64,000 nt of DNA from Phycomyces blakesleeanus NRRL 1555(-) (taxonomy: Eukaryota > Mucoromycota > Mucoromycetes > Mucorales > Phycomycetaceae): contig NW_017265158.1 in the NCBI RefSeq assembly GCF_001638985.1, positions 1 through 64,000 of the forward strand. The letters are read 5' to 3'. Of this stretch, positions 62,551 through 64,000 are shown piece by piece (the first letter of the stretch is position 1; each line of letters opens with the position of its first letter). The notes under the pieces were generated by a model. The model was given only the letters and a program-made list of their open reading frames with translations. It made no database searches and was not told the DNA's origin. The position numbers were made by a program, and so were the translations under genes.

Positions 62551-63416
62551 TGGTCCATCCTGTTCAGGAAAAACAGTAAGACATTATAATCTACACAATC
62601 AAAATAATTCTCATAAATTGATCCTAGACCCTCACACGCATACTTCAGAAAATCTTGAAGAACTCAGTCGTTATCTATCAGGACGACTTTTTTAAAGTAA
62701 CTTCAATCCTTTCAACAAACTAGGATCCTGTTATTCAAATTCTTATTTCAATTTGTTGGTTAGTCTGATGATGAGATTCCCATCGATCCGGAAACAAATC
62801 TTTCCAACTGGGACTGTCCTGATGCACTTGACTCAGATGGTCTTGTTGCCTTAATTCAACATGCTCGTAATCACCAGGGTCAATTACCAAAAGATTATCA
62901 CTCCAATGAAGTTAGCAATGTTCATGATGGTTCAAATCAAGTTTCATCAAAGACTTTTGAATCCCTTGAGAACGCATTGAAAGAATTAAATAGTCAGGAC
63001 TGTTACTTTGTCCTTGTAGATGGGTTTATGCTTTACTGGGATACCGCTTTGTGCGCTGAGCTTGATGCACGCATATTTATTACTGCATCTTACGATACAC
63101 TCAAGTACCGCCGAGAGAATCGCCAGGGATATAACACTGCAGAAGGTAGGTTAATCCAGTATATACAAAGAAATTGAGTATGTGCGGACGTTTTATAGGA
63201 TATTGGGCAGATCCTCCAGGATATTTTGATGCAATTGTTTGGCCGCAGTTCGTACGATGGAATAAGCATCTGTTTGTCGGAGAAGATCACTCTGAAGTGG
63301 ACCACAAAGTTGTGGATAATGTTTTAGTGATTGATACAGACATATATTCAATCGAAACCACTGCTAAAATGGTAGTGAATAAATTAGGCAAAACGTTTGA
63401 AAGCTCTTCTAAATAA
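62551..63416 (+). CDS. NRK1: nicotinamide riboside kinase-like P-loop kinase, 5' end unresolved
   Basis: Supported exons are 62551-62575, 62628-62696, 62764-63145 and 63199-63416, all in phase to the stop TAA. Exon order gives the P-loop GPSCSGKT|TLTRILQKIL, then VVIYQDDFFK, then SDDEIPIDPETNLSNWDCPDALD. VLVDGFMLYWD, the lid LKYRRENRQGYNTAE|GYWADPPGYFDAIVWPQF and a C-terminal VLVIDTD follow. This order matches NRK1, which phosphorylates nicotinamide riboside with ATP in NAD+ salvage. The Asp of QDDFF and the lid arginines are present. Codons before the P-loop Gly are not placed: a start codon with compatible phase was not found, so one small 5' exon is missing from the model. The next gene starts only 115 bases downstream. 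Confidence 0.78.
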
Positions 63417-63456
63417 AAATACGAAAGATAGCATTTGCATCTGCATGTGACTGGTA

Positions 63457-63462
63457 CACGTG
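63457..63462. promoter_or_regulatory. CACGTG E-box upstream of uS12m
   Basis: A perfect CACGTG palindrome lies 70 bases before the uS12m start, inside the 115-base gap after the kinase gene. Such boxes bind bHLH factors (Cbf1, Pho4) in fungi. Chance occurrence is possible. Confidence 0.35.
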
Positions 63463-63531
63463 ATCTAACCATGAACCACAACAAAAAAATCTCCCCTGCC
63501 ATAACGGTAAAACGAACGCTCGACTTTAACC

Positions 63532-64000
63532 ATGCTGGCCCTGCGATCGCTCCTCACCCAATGGAAGCCATTTGCCCAAAAGGGAATGGTCACCCGAACT
63601 CTGATTACACAGGCAACCACTTCACGAAGCGTTATTCTTAGCAGCTTGAAGCCTACATCTATGACCTTTACTCGCCAGTCACTTATGCCCCTTCACCAGC
63701 AACAGCAGAAGGCCGGTATGGCTACGTTGAACCAGGTCATTCGCAAATGTCGTAAGACCAAGACTAAGCAGAGTAAAACCCCTGCCCTTGAAAACTGCTA
63801 TCAACGCAAGGGTGTCTGTAACAAAGTGTACACCACCAAACCAAAGAAACCCAACTCAGCTGTCAGAAAGGTTGCTCGTGTGAAGTTGACTAACGGCAAG
63901 GTCGTTACAGCCTACATTCCCGGTGAGGGACACAACTTGCAAGAGCACTCGGTTGTTCTTGTTCGTGGTGGTCGTGTACCTGATTTGCCAGGTGTGCGTT
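63532..64000 (+). CDS. MRPS12: mitochondrial ribosomal protein uS12 (MRPS12), 3' truncated by window edge
   Basis: The frame is open from an ATG at 63532 to the window end (156 codons). The first 60 residues form a basic, Ser/Thr-rich targeting region ([20 protein letters not shown], then a second ATG at 63586). Then comes the S12 core: [74 protein letters not shown]. uS12 lines the decoding centre of the mitochondrial small subunit; KPKKPNS and [11 protein letters not shown] are its conserved loops. No intron is seen in this part. Either ATG (63532 or 63586) could serve; the longer one gives a complete presequence. The last part, including the conserved C-terminus, is outside the window. Confidence 0.93.
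   Translation, partial: MLALRSLLTQWKPFAQKGMVTRTLITQATTSRSVILSSLKPTSMTFTRQSLMPLHQQQQKAGMATLNQVIRKCRKTKTKQSKTPALENCYQRKGVCNKVYTTKPKKPNSAVRKVARVKLTNGKVVTAYIPGEGHNLQEHSVVLVRGGRVPDLPGVR

Overview
The window is nuclear DNA of an intron-rich, AT-rich fungus. Split genes with short introns (mostly about 55-150 nt, GT...AG with GTAAGT-like donors), Kozak-type starts, nuclear-encoded mitochondrial proteins with targeting peptides, and fungal gene families (SWC2/Vps72, RVS167, CTK1, PHO80, YHM2, RAT1) all point to a fungus. The low-complexity, homopolymer-rich spacers, the Ser-rich SAM methyltransferase and the duplicated BAR-PH-ArfGAP-ankyrin genes are most like an early-diverging lineage such as Mucoromycota. 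That lineage is an inference, and no species is named.

Layout. At 1-5.4 kb lie the 3' end of a VPS72/YL1 (SWR1 complex) gene, an 84-residue unknown gene and a decayed zinc-knuckle gene of probable mobile-element origin. At 6.5-15 kb three minus-strand genes follow: a SAM methyltransferase, an amphiphysin-like BAR-SH3 protein (RVS167 type) and a STE20-group kinase. At 17-38.4 kb six plus-strand genes follow: IMP dehydrogenase, CCT5 chaperonin, a UBP2-type deubiquitinase (12 exons), a WW/glycine-zipper protein, a CTK1/CDK12-type kinase and mitochondrial aconitase. At 39-47.8 kb there are two tandem diverged ArfGAP paralogues, the second lacking the catalytic arginine finger. At 48.7-54 kb lie ATP synthase beta, a decayed region and a 397-residue unknown gene. 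At 54-58.5 kb is RAT1/XRN2 (16 exons, minus strand), divergent from a YHM2-type mitochondrial carrier. At 61-64 kb lie a PHO80-like cyclin, a nicotinamide-riboside-kinase-like gene and the 5' part of mitochondrial ribosomal protein uS12.

The genes are housekeeping loci, each with its own promoter, not an operon. Shared themes are mitochondrial energy metabolism (aconitase, ATP2, YHM2, uS12m), membrane traffic (RVS167, two ArfGAPs, perhaps UBP2) and RNA polymerase II transcription/RNA processing (VPS72, CTK1, RAT1). Exon models were built by hand by joining frames at splice sites with matching phase. Every complete multi-exon model sums to a whole number of codons.

The most unusual points are: three introns that seem to use GC-AG splicing (two in one gene); a tandem ArfGAP copy with Lys in the arginine-finger position; recurrent T(n)A(n) palindromes, several abutting 3' splice sites; an 18-nt internal exon in aconitase; a 6-copy GTAAGT array; a perfect 10-bp inverted repeat between RAT1 and YHM2; and a 22-G run. 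I did not find a clear-cut new multi-gene system.
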